A stretch of DNA of 64,000 bases, from contig OX940865.1 of assembly GCA_954871525.1 (NCBI GenBank), positions 9,872,606-9,936,605 of the forward strand. The letters run 5' to 3'. Each line of letters opens with the position of its first letter. Position 1 is the first letter of the stretch. The DNA is from Parietaria judaica (lineage: Eukaryota; Streptophyta; Magnoliopsida; Rosales; Urticaceae). Position numbers and translations under genes: made by a program. Of this stretch, positions 45,391 through 58,300 are shown one piece after another. A model generated the notes under the pieces. It worked only from the letters and a program-made list of their open reading frames with translations. It was not told where the DNA came from and ran no database searches.

Positions 45391-47604
45391 CTGTCGGTTT
45401 ATCACAATAATACAATCCTTGCATTCGGCGATTAAAGTTAAACTTCTTAATGTGTTCTTTTAATTACTCTTGTCTGTTAAATTTCGTAATTAAAAAGACC
45501 GTATGTATTAAGAGAATAATAAAGTAATTATGAGAAGTCCTAACAATAGAAAAGCTTGTCTGAATTACTTTTTTCTTTTGTTTTCAAATATAAAATTATT
45601 TTTGCTAGAAGTTTTGGTAATTACATTTACTTGGATTCTTAGACATACTAACCTAGTAGCTCGTCATCTTTCTCAATGGATTATCCATTTGCTATAAAGA
45701 TGTTTTATTCTACTCCTTGTGCGTGATTACTTTAGTATTTAATGATTCAATTCAAGAGGTGTATTTGATTAAAAAAGAAAACAATTTTCTGGCTCCACAG
45801 CTGTATATCTTCCTATGATCAGTATTTGTATGTAATGATAATTATGATAACGTTTTATTTCTTCAGATCTTCAATTCATGGAACATTTCTCAGTGTGTTT
45901 GATTGATAATATTTTATTTCTTTGGAGCTGGAACATTTGAATCCTTGGAGTATGATTTGTAAACCATTTGAATCCTAGGAGTATGATTTTTATAATCCTT
46001 GGAGGAACGAGTAGAAGCGTTTGTAAATTAAATTTTAGTGAGAGATTATTGTTTCTCACATTGGGAATAGCGACCCTATTGTCTCGGTTATGAACCTCAA
46101 TATCGTATATAACAACGACGAACTTGTAGTCCGGGGTTACTAATGCCGATGTTGGAGAGTCAAAGCCGGAATTAGCAACACCGATATCAAGCCTACAACG
46201 TATGTGATGCTGACTCTCTTGAGAGAACCTATTTTATGTACAACACACTGAAAGATAGATGTGAATTTTTTTTTTCTTCTCAAGTAAATGAGATTTACTC
46301 ACAGGAGACATCGTTGACCTACTATGTTAAAGGATAATACTTGACGTAACGATAATCTACAAAAAGAACCCGCTGGCTGAATTGAAATACAAGATAAATT
46401 AAAGTTACGAACGATCTAAAATACTTAATAGAAGTCGGGGGGACATTTTAATGATTAAAAAAATATAGGCAAGACACGTTCTTCTCCGCCCTCGTATATA
46501 TCTATAAATCGCATTTACCAAACAAGGATGCTTAGTGAGAGTTCTTTGGTCAAAATTAAATGATACATTTTTTTCATTGAATTGTCAAAATTAAAAGTAC
46601 ACAATAAATGATTGAGCAGATTATAATAGAATTTCGTACAAATAAATTATTAATAATTATTTAAGCATCATTTAGTATTACATGCTATTGGTGATTGATT
46701 TCTTGGAAGGTCCACCTACACTCATAGCAAAATTGAATCCTTCATAAGTATTTTTGTTTTTGTTTTTTCCACTTAAGAGTGTTTGTTGAAAACAATCTAA
46801 GTTCTCACTCAAACTATGAGCACCATTTCCCATATATGCAATAAAAGGGTATTTATATGGGCCAAAAGGCAACTTTTCTTGTACAAACTTGAGATAGAAA
46901 AAGAAAAAAGAAAAAAACCATTGGCATAGTATCTCTTATTGCCCAATTAAATGAGCAATGACCACTTGAGGGGCCCATAATATGCTCATTGTTTTTGCTT
47001 AGATATCACACTAGTTTCCACTATGGCATGTCTTTCATGAATGACTTTTTCCAATCACTTAAGTATCACAAATATATTCTTTCTTAACTTCAACTTCACT
47101 TGACCAATCTCTCAACTTTTCTTTGCTCTAATGCAAACTTATCTTCACGAGGATAAACGGATTCAGGTGAGATTCAATGCAGGTCCAACTTTCTATTCAC
47201 TCGTAGAATCTGAGCGGTTTAGAAAGAACTGTCGTAAAGTTTAATATGGTAATCCCTTGATAGTGATCACTCCACCAAATCATCATCATAACCTATGATT
47301 GATAATTGTTCGTGGTCCAATCTTACGATATACTGATAAACGATGGATATACCGATGGATATTACATAAAATATTAGTTTTTACAATATAATCAAAAGTA
47401 AAACATAAATGATATGTAAATTGTTTACACGATTATTAAATGACTTGATTAAACCCATCACTTCAATTATTGTTTGTAATCATCATGTCCACCTATAAAG
47501 GGGACGAGAGATTTTAATTGCACACTCAAGATGTAAAAACTAATTAATCAGAATAAAATCATGATGCAATTAAACAATAACAATAAATATACACACGTCT
47601 AAAG
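45391..47604. other. AT-rich gene-free DNA
   Basis: 46060-46230 is slightly GC-richer and repeats 'aacgacgaac/gccgatgttg'-like words. No gene, RNA or element border is recognised. Confidence 0.4.
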
Positions 47605-47713
47605 AAAGAAGAAGAAGAAGAAGAAGAAGAAGAAGAAGAAGAAGAAGAAGAAGAAGAAGAAGAAGAAGAAGAAGAAGAAGAAGAAGAAGAAGAAGAAGAA
47701 GAAGAAGAAGAAG
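47605..47713. repeat. (GAA)n microsatellite, about 36 units
   Basis: An almost uninterrupted GAA/TTC run of about 108 bp. It creates artificial open frames of poly-Leu, poly-Phe or poly-Ser on the reverse strand. Confidence 0.97.
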
Positions 47714-48098
47714 GAAAAAGGAGAATTTTGAGATCCAGGGATGAATCCTAATATACCAGTTATGATTGGAAGAAAAGAGAATTTGTTTTTGAAGTTTAAA
47801 AGTAGAAATAATATTAGTATAATTAGGTAGGACCATAATACAGGTGGATTCCAACACAACATTATAATTATATCAACACATGCATTGACATTTTCACATT
47901 AATCCAATGCCTAATAGTAATGCCAAACTCAATTTTGCAGACATGTCTACCCACATCACATGCATTCTAATTTATGGATATGTTGCATATAATTGCATTG
48001 TTGATAGATAGGAAGCACCTATAAATGAAGAACATGGTCTCCCCATAACGAGGGTTTTTTTTTCCCTCGATCGTCACTTGTCTTGATTTTCACTTTTA

Positions 48099-48317
48099 AT
48101 GGTGAATAATATGAATATCAATACTACCGAATTGACGACTGTCGCTACGGTTCACGAGTCTTTTCAGGTTCACGAGTCTTTTCAGCGTGTTAGTTACTCA
48201 CTCGCAAGTACCCTGAAAAACTTCCTAGGAGATCACCCATTTATGACTGCTCTAGGGTCAGCAATGTTTAATTTTGAAGTTAATGAACTACCGAAAAGAA
48301 AATACATTTTGTTGTGA
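48099..48317 (-). repeat. 5S-rRNA-like remnant, possibly Cassandra-type
   Basis: Read on the minus strand, 48290-48220 resembles the 3' half of plant 5S rRNA, most clearly in ATGGGTGATCTCCTAGGAAG (plant 5S reads ATGGGTGACCTCCTGGGAAG). Similarity continues more weakly through the region before it. It is too diverged to be a functional 5S gene. Cassandra TRIM retrotransposons carry 5S sequence in their LTRs, which would explain an isolated copy. The 72-codon plus-strand frame here is not called. Confidence 0.45.
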
Positions 48318-48371
48318 TAGGAAGTTACCAATATATTATTTTAAGCCTCTTCGACCCATACAATCCCATAG

Positions 48372-48817
48372 CTACATTGTCTCAGATAACCGTACAATCT
48401 TATATCCACGTAGTCTCGGGAATATCCCATCAACAAATCTATTTGTCCAGGCAATAGAACTTATCTTGTTGCCCTCTCGGCTCACGAGATTGATGATTGT
48501 CATAAACAAAGAGCCGCACAAGACTTACAAATAGGAGAAACTAATATAATCCCGTGTAATAAAATCTGCAAATAAACTCTATATTCCTTAAAATCTACAT
48601 TGTCTCAGATAACCGTACAGTCTTATATCCACGTAGTCTCGGGAATATCCCATCAACACATCTATTTGTCCAGGCAATAGAACTTATCTTGTTGCCCTCT
48701 CGGCTCACGAGATTGATGATTGTCATAAACAAAGAGCCGCACAAGACTTACAAATAGGAGAAACTAATATAATCCCGTGTAATAAAATCTGCAAATAAAC
48801 TCTATATTCCTTAAAAT
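48372..48817. repeat. 223-bp tandem duplication
   Basis: Two abutting copies, 48372-48594 and 48595-48817, both start ctacattgtctcagataacc and differ at only about two bases (caatctt/cagtctt and caacaaat/caacacat). This is a recent event or an assembly artefact. The content is unidentified and follows the 5S-like remnant. Confidence 0.92.
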
Positions 48818-49977
48818 TTTGAAAACAAACAAATGTATGAATGTCTAATATAACGGTTCTCATTTATCCAATCTAAAGAGACCTTTTTAGATATATGACT
48901 TCGAGAGCTAACTCTAGAACTCACATGCAAACTATTACAAACATATTAGCCAAAGCAACAGCCTCTAAATGGAATTATCCACCCCAACTAGTAACTAAGT
49001 TTGGCTTCATTATTCGAGCAACTTCCAAAGAATCTGGAGAACCCAAAACTGAGGTAACTTATACAGTCTCGCAAAAGTAGACCCGGTAAGTCTAGGATTA
49101 CCGAGTCTACTTTTGTCTGGGTTGAGTTTGTATCTACCTCGACTCTGGTTAGTCCATCTCAAGATATGCACTTTTTTTCTTCTTCTTAGGTTTCACAATA
49201 AACACATCCATATTCCTTAAAAGTAGTATGACATTTTTTAAGCAAGACACGTGACATTACTAAGTAAGTACCAACTCATATGAGAACACATTAACAATGC
49301 AGATAAAGGTAGATATGGGTTGCTACTCACTAGTAATGCACTTTTATAAAAAAAGGAAAAGATGCAACTTCTCATAAACATTTCTTGAAAGATAGCAAAT
49401 ACTGCAAAGACTAACTTGATAACCCTTTTGATTTTGAGTTTTTAGTATGAGACAACTTTCATCTTTTTGGGCAAAAGTGCCCTTCCCTAAAAATAAATAA
49501 AACTCTTACCACAACCAGTCCACCACCATCGGCTTCCATTTAGTCGGCGGTCGCTGCCGTCAACTTCTATTCGGTCGACAGTGAAATCGCCTCAGTTGGG
49601 ACATTTTTCACCACAGTTGGGCGATTTTCACCTCAATAATAATAATAATGTATCGCGCCGATCAGGGGCATTTTTTCATGAATTAAGAAAAATAAAAGAA
49701 GGAAATTCTTTCTCAGGGCAAGAATGTTCAGCCAACTTAATATATGATTACAGAAGTTTGAAAAAAATCATACTTCATACAAAAGTAATGGATGAACAAT
49801 AAAGACTAAATTCCTAGAAGACTAACACTCCTAAATACTCTATAGACGAAATACCGTATCGAGCAAACCATATTTCTTTTCACGTCGTGTGGTTTGCTCA
49901 GGAAGATCAAGTTTACAGTAAGGATCATAGCCGATAAATATGTCGGAGCGGAGTAACAAAACTGACGTATCTTTGTC
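48818..49977. other. intergenic DNA and galactosyltransferase 3' region
   Basis: No gene supported. 48895-49080 has a 61-codon frame without a domain. 49500-49640 has low-complexity 'cagttgggcgattttcacc' repeats. The last few hundred bases should be 3' untranslated region of the galactosyltransferase. Confidence 0.4.
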
Positions 49978-52900
49978 CTAATCATCATCAGACTCCATTG
50001 TTGGGCTCTTCGAACAGCTTTCATTTTCATGGAGTTCCAACAACCTCTTTTCCGGATTACACAACCCTACACGAAGGGGAAGAAGATGATCAAGAAACAA
50101 TTGCTTAATGCAACGGCTTTGATTTTTTTTTCCTTTTATCTCTCCAATAATGACATAGCTTATCCATGCTATTTTCATAAGTCATGTTATTCAATTACGT
50201 TATTTTATTTATTTGATCATGTATTAGAGTCTAGTTCATTTAACTGGTTTGGGGACCGGCTCGTAAATCAAAGAGAAGATTGACCAATGTTTCTCTCTAA
50301 AATTAGGGTCAGTCAAAATATAAAGAAGAAAAAGAAAAAAAAAAACTTCCACAAGTTCTAGGTCTGTAATGAGACTCCAAATCCGGGACTGTAACACATG
50401 CTAAAAAAAATATAATTAGGCCGATAAGTTTGAGCAATTGCTAGCTGTCTCATTGAAAATTAGTCAAGAAAATATTCAAACAGATATGTATCAGAATTTT
50501 AAAAATAGCTCATTTGTGTTTATGATTAAAAGCTATTAAGATGAAAAAACTAATTAAAAGCCGATAATTACGCAGTCCAACTCCAAAAGTCTTAACAAAG
50601 AAAACAATTTTGTTATAAAAAAAATACCAACCTGAGCATTTCGGAATATCCCACATGGCTATAGATGAGGAAGTGCACTCCGGTGAGCACAACGCTTGAA
50701 CATTCTCATGTTTAACGTTCATTGCAAGCATCCATGCACCGATTGTGACGTCCTCGTTGCTAAACATCCGAAAACTGCATTTCAGACATGGAGGAATTTA
50801 GTACATCAAGTATTCATATATATTTAAGATCAACCGACCATCAAACCAAACCCATCCCAAAAGACAAGAGATAAAAATAAAAGTTGCTCGTTAAAGAACA
50901 GCAGCCCAATCTCTCTAAAGATCCCCGAGAGAATACATCGAGAACTCATTACACGAGGAAAAGAGCCACAGAGCAATACATTTGATTCATATACATAAGA
51001 AAATACATTAGGTATGTATGTAATATGTATAGATATACACACTACATTTTATACTGGCATCGCACAGCAAACTACTGATAATATTAACTTAGGGTTTAAC
51101 TAATTTTCATTAATGAGAAAGAAGAGACCATATTATAGATAGGTCCGAAAATGTATTCAACCGCTAATTTAAGTGCTTAAATAAATTAGGCAACTTGCTG
51201 AATATAAATTGCAGAAGTAAAATTATTTAAAAAAAATAACACCTATTTAATAAAGCATAATTAAGTATATAAAATGCCCAATTGGCGCCTAATTAGGGGG
51301 ATATATAAAAACTTGAATCAGCCAACAGAAAACCGATGTCTATCCTTCGAGAGCAAGACACACACTCTCCAGTGGATGTTCTTGATAGGAAACACAACCA
51401 AGCAAAAACATGAGAGCCCCTGAAATCCCGATGTAGCGAAGAGCGATACATAAAGAATACAATTTTACAGAAGAAGATAGAGCAAAAGAAAAGGACTTGC
51501 CTGTTGTTTTTTAGCGCGTCCAAGCTTGCAACAACATCGGCAGAAAGGGCATATATTGGACCATAAGCATGAAAAAAGTACTCTTTACCAAGCAGATAAG
51601 ACAATGGTTCATACCTGCAAATAAATGGCTCACGTCATTAGTTTCATAGTTAGATTAGATTAAGCAGGATCCGGTTTTCCAAAATTGATAACCGGATTTA
51701 CAGGTACCCAAAATTTTATAAACGGATGATTTCGGTATCTGGAATCCATCTGGTTTCCGGATATCGAAAAAAGGTTGTAACCCGGTTTCACCCCTAGAAT
51801 TTGTTGATGGTTTATAAACTCATGGGCTCCTACCTCTTACACTGTTCTTTAGAATTGAGTATACTATTGATATAGGCCCAATAGGAGATGGGTTCGTATG
51901 AGTTGGTATGACAGAGAAGCACACACTCTACCCACTAACTAACTGTAATGTGTGGCTTATTCAAACTGAAAAGGGACCTAAGCAATGAGAAATGCAAGTC
52001 AAATTTACTCGGTACATATAGTAAATTAACTCATTCGCTCTCTAGTATTTACGGTAGACACCATAGGAGAAAAAAAAGCTTCGCCTGATCTAGACCCTAG
52101 ACAAGATCCATAACTCGGGACCATAACAAAAAGATTCTTTCTATTTGGAATCGAGGAAAATTTGTTTCTATTAATTCACCCAATAGGTTATTTTTACAAT
52201 CAGACATAAAAAAAAATAAAAAAATAAAAAAATAAAAAATAAAAATAAAAATACATGATGGTAAAAAGGTAAAAGCTAATAAACCTAAATCGAACACTAA
52301 TATTCTATACCTTCTCCTACAAAATGATTTTCAGGGGCAGTATCAGGATTACAATTATCGGCATGAGCCTTTATGTGATAGATTCCTATCAAAGAGAGAT
52401 GAACTCTTAAAAGTTTTCAAGGTTTAAAACTCAGATACTTCCAACTCCAAAAAAGGGGATAATATTTTTTTTTTAGTATTTCAGTTGTGAGTTTCCATAT
52501 CTAGATGCTTTTATTTGTAGAAAGAAAATTAACATTTCGAAGCAAAACATATAAAAATAAAATCTCTACATGGTTTTCTTTATCAGGAAGAAAGGAAAAA
52601 AAAAAGATACAATTGCATGATCAAAAACAGCAAATGAAGTTTACGACGAAATCAAGATGCACTTACCATTTCAGCTTTGGGTCGGTGAATACTGGACCTT
52701 TCTTCATGCACCCAATGTAGGTCTGAGAGTGGGACCGCTCCTTCGCCAAGAGCAACGAAAGACGGTCTGCCATTTTAGCAACAATATTGCATTATTCACA
52801 AACCGAATTCTTCATTGAAATGACCAGCATTGAAAAGATTTGTGACTGTTCTCCAATATCTTGATACCTGGCCTTAGATAGACGTCATCGTCAGCTTTTA

Positions 52901-54195
52901 CATAAAATTCGGCATCGTAGAGGCGGTACGCAGCCTTAAAGAATGCCAACCTATATATAAAAAAATGGGACAATACTTACAATGAACACTGAAAAAGTTG
53001 ATGATGTAGTAACTAAGCTAGCACTAACGTTTTGTATGGAAGCTTACTATACTCCTCTTCAATGTCCAGCAGCAAAAAATCATCATATTCTGCTACTTCC
53101 TTCTTTAGTTCTGCCATTTTCGACTTATCACTGGTTCTTCCGATGATAAACCTAAAAACGAGACCGGTAGCTTCCTCTAACCTGCAGATGCAACACAAAT
53201 TTGTTCAATTTTCAGCAAATTTTCGTGTATTAACCCCAAAACCAAAAAAAAATAAAATAGGATTTTGTTGTTAGTGCGATGGAGATTACGTCGAGTGTGA
53301 AGCCTAATCTACACGGAAACGCTTCTTAGACCCGACGAAAAGCAGCTCCCTGAGCAGATTTTAATTTAAAAGTTATGTAACGAGGGTATTTTAGACTTTT
53401 CATACGGTTTGTTGATGCCCTTTTTTTCCTTCTTTTTTGTGTGTTCATATTTGGCCTTGACAGTGTGCGTTGTGTAGCACAAAGGGAGAGAGAGATTTGC
53501 AAGCGGCAAGTGAACGTACCTCGTATGCCGGGAAGTGAATCAATATAATGCTCGGTGTCGATTACGTTTTTGTTTTTCACCATTTACTTTCTTGAATTAG
53601 GGGATTTAAGTCGAAAATCCTAATGGCTACGCCATTGGAAAAAGATTAAGCAGCAAGCAACTACAACTACACTTTGATCGATTGAATTGACATATTTCTT
53701 CAAATCTAGCAAAAACCTGATCCAGGTTTAAGAAACTTAAACGAATTTCTACAATCTCAGCACTTCAATCTTCTGATGTAAGCTACAACAAACCATATCC
53801 AAGATATTCGATTTTTCGAGACGGAAAAAACCCTACCTTTGAAGCTCTTGTGGATCCGTGGGAAGCCAAGTCTTCCTCAGCGATCTTCTCCGGCCGACCG
53901 ACGCGAAACCGGTCTGAATCCCGACGAAGCCCATCACCTTCCGCCGGCCGATCCCACCCGCCACGGCGACAGAATCTCCGCCGCCTTCGGCGCCGGCGCT
54001 TCTCTCCCAGATGACCTTGACCGATCGAGGGCGATCGTGCTGGCACTTGGTCGGGCGGAGAAGCGAGGCGAGTCCGAAGGCGAAGCCGGCGACGCCGAAG
54101 AGGAGGCAGCCGGCGAGGAGCAGAGCGGTGGATCTGCGGGCGGAGGAGGAGGAGGAGGATTGGCGAGCGTGGAAGAGCTTCGGCGAGGAAGGCAT
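49978..54195 (-). CDS. B3GALT: beta-1,3-galactosyltransferase (GT31), Golgi
   Basis: A type II Golgi membrane glycosyltransferase of family GT31 that should transfer galactose from UDP-Gal in beta-1,3 linkage; the acceptor cannot be read from the sequence. Seven minus-strand exons join in frame: 53837-54195, 53029-53181, 52868-52950, 52667-52766, 51501-51614, 50632-50774 and 49978-50066, giving 346 residues, the same size as Arabidopsis B3GALT13/14. A short cytoplasmic tail with a Ser run is followed by a membrane anchor at about residues 23-46 ([20 protein letters not shown]). Family motifs: [20 protein letters not shown] with RKTW, FIIGRT, the metal-binding DDD in [13 protein letters not shown] (near residue 190), and EDVTIGAWM. 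Intron 5 uses a GC donor (ACAG followed by gcaagtcc). The chosen Met (54195) puts the anchor near the N-terminus; the longer overlapping frame to 54343 is in another frame. Confidence 0.94.
51655..51800. repeat. possible hAT-derived remnant in a galactosyltransferase intron
   Basis: Intron 4 contains 'caggatccggttttcc', 'gataaccggattt' and 'gtaacccggtttcacccc', which resemble the subterminal CCGGA motifs of the hAT elements elsewhere in the window. No clear inverted ends or duplication were found. Confidence 0.3.
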
Positions 54196-55363
54196 GGCGT
54201 GGATCGGAGCCTAGGAATGGCGGAGGATCTAGGGTTTGGAGAGACGAAGGGAGACGTGCATCGCAAGCGAGCGAGTGAGTGTCTTTGTGGAAGTTAGCTG
54301 AGGTGAGAGTTTTGGTTGTTATCGGCGGTTGGCGCTCAGCCACTGCTCAATGCTCCTCATGTCTGTCTTTAATTTGCGGCAAAAATGCCTAATGTTTGGT
54401 CTAATTAATACGTATGGCTAAAGTGGAAAATAACGGCAATAATACCTAATATCGCTTAAAGAGGGATTAAAATAAGGAAGGTACTCTTATGCAATATTGG
54501 GTTTTAGGTTTTTTTTTTTTAATTAAGCTAAAAAATAATGCAATTATTATAACTCTTGGGTTCAAAAGTAATGTGGCCGTTATGGCTCTTATCTAGGAAA
54601 ATCGATCACAGTAGATGAATTTGAAAAATAAATTGGACGAATGTTGATTTTTTGGTCGAGGAGAAACAGAATTATAGTCAAAGCAAAGCAAGGGATGTTT
54701 TCTTTAACGTAAACCACATGCAAAAGGACATAACATGATGTCATTCCAAAATAATAAAAAACAGCTCTACAAAGTGATGCATAAAATGATAAAAGACCAT
54801 GTCAAGAATTTCCACATCCAAGCAATTGAAAATTGACCACTTGTAGAACGAGCACACTCCAACCTTGCAAAAGCGGGTCGTTTCCAACGGAATCCCGGCC
54901 CATCGAGGCAATCAAGAGAAAGCTGATTTCGGTTTTGTAAAGATGTTTTCTCGTCGAGGCCCTTGTACTTATAGACCGCATCCTTCATTCAAAATACAAT
55001 TGGAGGAGAGGTATGTCTCCAACGGGGTCCGACGCGGACCAAGTTAAAGGAAACGAACGTGTTCCGGCTGAGCTTTATGCTCAAATTCACATGGGCAGGC
55101 CAAACTCGACCGAAAGCCGATCAAGGTCTGATTTAACCAATTATGGAGATTGTACTAATTAGTCGTGAGTTGTGACTCGCTTAAGTCAGTAAGTTTAATA
55201 TTATATATACTACGCTATTAGTCCAAATTCATTCTAATTTTTTTTCCTTCATTATTTTATTTTGATTACCATAATTTACAGCCAAAATTTCATTTTCCGA
55301 AAGGTCCAACGTCAAGAGTCCCTTCCCTATTTTAACGGCACTTCTAAGCAATGGACGAGCAGC
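54196..55363. other. spacer between galactosyltransferase and IDM1-like gene
   Basis: The first 150 bp, with 'ctagggtttgg' at 54229-54240, should be the galactosyltransferase leader and promoter (minus strand). 54480-55360 is mostly AT-rich with a GC-richer patch at 54840-55090 and no supported gene. Confidence 0.45.
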
Positions 55364-58300
55364 CTAATAATGCCTATTACTCTCCGGAACCTCTTCACTT
55401 ACGGAACACGGGGTTTCATCGCGTGCATCCATTGCTTCTCTGTTGATCTCTTCCTCCTGAGCTAAGTCTTCACATGACATCTTTGAAAACCGGTCCTGCA
55501 AAGCATTGCACTCCTCTGTAGTTCCTTCTACTCCTACTGACGACATAATGCTATCTACTCCTGATTCGCCGCTGATAAGCTTCGTTTCATGCTGTCCTTC
55601 GAGTTCCGGTTCTGTTGGCTGCTTACGTGTGTCGATATCATTTGTTACGATGGAATGACTCTCACTGAATCGTTCTTTGGACTCACTTTGAAGCTTCGTA
55701 GTCAACGACAGCGGTTCAGACACGTTACCTAGTTTACACAGCTTGTGAATTCAGTTTAACTTATCCAAAGAGGATTGAAAAAAAGATGGTTTGGAGCGAT
55801 TCGAAAGGAAGACGAATATGTTTACCGGGTTGTTCGTATGCGTTGTGGCCATCAGGGTTCAAGTGTTTTTCGAGCCGTACTGTTCCGGGAAAGACCATAA
55901 AGTTGAACTTGCTGAAAGCTAGCTTATCGGTTTCTTCCACCAGTTTGAAGCCGAAACCCTTTGTCCACGTCTCCACTAAATCTGGTATGGCAGCTACGAC
56001 TATCTTTTCAACTTTGACCGACCGGAGCATCTACGGATGCAATGATATTTTTTAATTCAATGCAGATTCAAGCGTTAATTTTAGGCCACAGTTATATAGA
56101 AAATAGATTACTATTAGAAAGTTAAAATTTCATCTTAAGTTGGAATAGCTTAATCTACAGATTCGTACCTCTTCGATCTGAGTCACCAGGATACGACACA
56201 TGCCTTGGCGACGGTATTTACTGCACGTAGCAACGAGGGGCATCTCTGCAACTTCCGTCCCATGAACCCTGCATCATCTTAGCCCACTAAAACAAGATGG
56301 CAATGAAAAAGGAAGAAACAAAAACCACCGAAATTTCTGTAATGTTCTTTACCTGATGCAAGCTACTGAAATCAGTACATCGTCTTTCTCCAAAACCACA
56401 GTGTAAAACCCTTGAAAGTTCAATCGAGCGAAGTTTGACCTAGCAGGCAGAAGATACAGAGATTGATTAGCCATATAAATAATTTACAAATCTACTTCAG
56501 AAACCACAAACGTGACAAATGCTAAATTATAAGCCAAAAATTAGCACCTCTTATCATTTTATACTTGCTTATCTTAAAAATGGCGGCCAAATTGCAAATT
56601 TAGGAGAAACATGAATTTCTAACTTTGCCATTTAAACAAACTGTAATGAGCAATGAATTAAAGGAGGATACTTTATAATGCAGAGATTTAAGGAACTAAA
56701 AAAGGACCAAAAAAAAATGATCGATCTAGATAATATGTGTATATATATAACTTAAAAAAAATTAAAAAAAGCTAACCCCCAATTGTATATGACATGAGGT
56801 ATCATGTTTATGCCGGTTCTAGCATCGATCATAGACAGAAAGCATTCCTCCATGATCGTAAGAGCGACGGATAATCTGGAATTGGATTCTGCTTTCAACG
56901 CAAAGCGTTGGGCCGAATGAACCTTTTGGTCATCATGAATGCATTTCAGCAGTGCCCATGAAAACTCGTTTGCAGCGTGATTGGTCACGCCAGTACGAGA
57001 TTGGAGCCCTGAGTTCACCTGCAAAAGAAAGAATTTTTTTTTTGACAAATCCTTGTAAAAATTTAACATAAATTATAGATTTAGCACTCCCCATCCCTAA
57101 ATATTTGGCTAATAGATTTTCTCGTCACGTAATAACCTCGCTTAAATGAGTTGAAAACATGACATAAAGACATCAAATGACGTAAATTACGAAAGACATA
57201 AGTAAATACCAATCCCGAACCTCTGCCTTGAACCTCTGCCTTCTTTCTATGATACATAATTATTACCGACATATCATTATTCAAATGCAAAAGAAAGGCC
57301 TTTCACGATCTACAAAACTACCAGAAACATGCTCACATAGCAGAAAATGTAGAAAAAATCTCTAAATATCGACAATAAATCTGGATAATGTTTCACAAAG
57401 ATAATATCTAATGGTAGCTTTTGTTTACCATTTAAATTAGCAGAAATAATGTTTGTCACTCTATAACCCAAAATTCAAATCAAAACAAATATACGTACCT
57501 CCTGACAGCTTCTACTGCAAAACCAGGAATCGGATACTGCTGCTTGGTGTCGACCCGTATCATTCAGGCAAGCCTCGTGATCTGTTTAAATATATAGAGA
57601 TATAGAAAAATCAAAGCTAGTTTGTATATATTCAATATTTTTAATTAGTTAACTCAATGTAATTAATAATTATAAATAAGTTAGCTATATCTTTTCTACA
57701 GGGTTTATATTGTTACTAGCTTCTTAGTACATATAAGTTATAACCCATTTCTGACGACTAAAGATAATTATCATTTTTATCCAAAAACCTAAAATTTTAA
57801 TACATTTTAATAAGTGGAAGAACATATTTCCAAATTAACATAAGCTTCCCTGCACATTTAATGAGTAAACTATCAAACTAATGAGCATAATATTTCAAAC
57901 TTAAGCCGCAAGGGAACCTACATTTATGCTCGCACTGTGAACATTTCAATCCATACGAGGCACTCGAAACATCTTTATCATTTACGAAAGAGCCACATAT
58001 CCAACAGGCACAGTTTGGGCAATACCAGCTTCCTTCAGGGAGATCCTACATTACAAAACCAAAATTCATCCATAATCAGAAGAAACAACAGCATCAAGTA
58101 TACTAGACTTTTCAAGTTAGCCATGTAAAATAAAGGAAATAATTATCTGTGAATTAAAAAGAAAGAAAAAAAACCCGGATATTTACATGCGGAATACTAG
58201 ACAGGTTGAGAAGCAAAACACCTGAATGTTTATTGTAGAGATATGTAAGGATTAATATTTTTTTCTTTTGGGATTTGACAGCATTTGATAAGTTTTACAA

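Noticed and set aside
47570..47862. Reverse-strand frames with long poly-Leu or poly-Phe runs
   Set aside because: They are translations of the GAA microsatellite with no conserved flanking sequence.
53783..54343. 186-codon minus frame overlapping the galactosyltransferase first exon
   Set aside because: The 120-codon frame from 54195 carries the membrane anchor and GT31 motif and splices in frame to the next exon; the longer frame does not.
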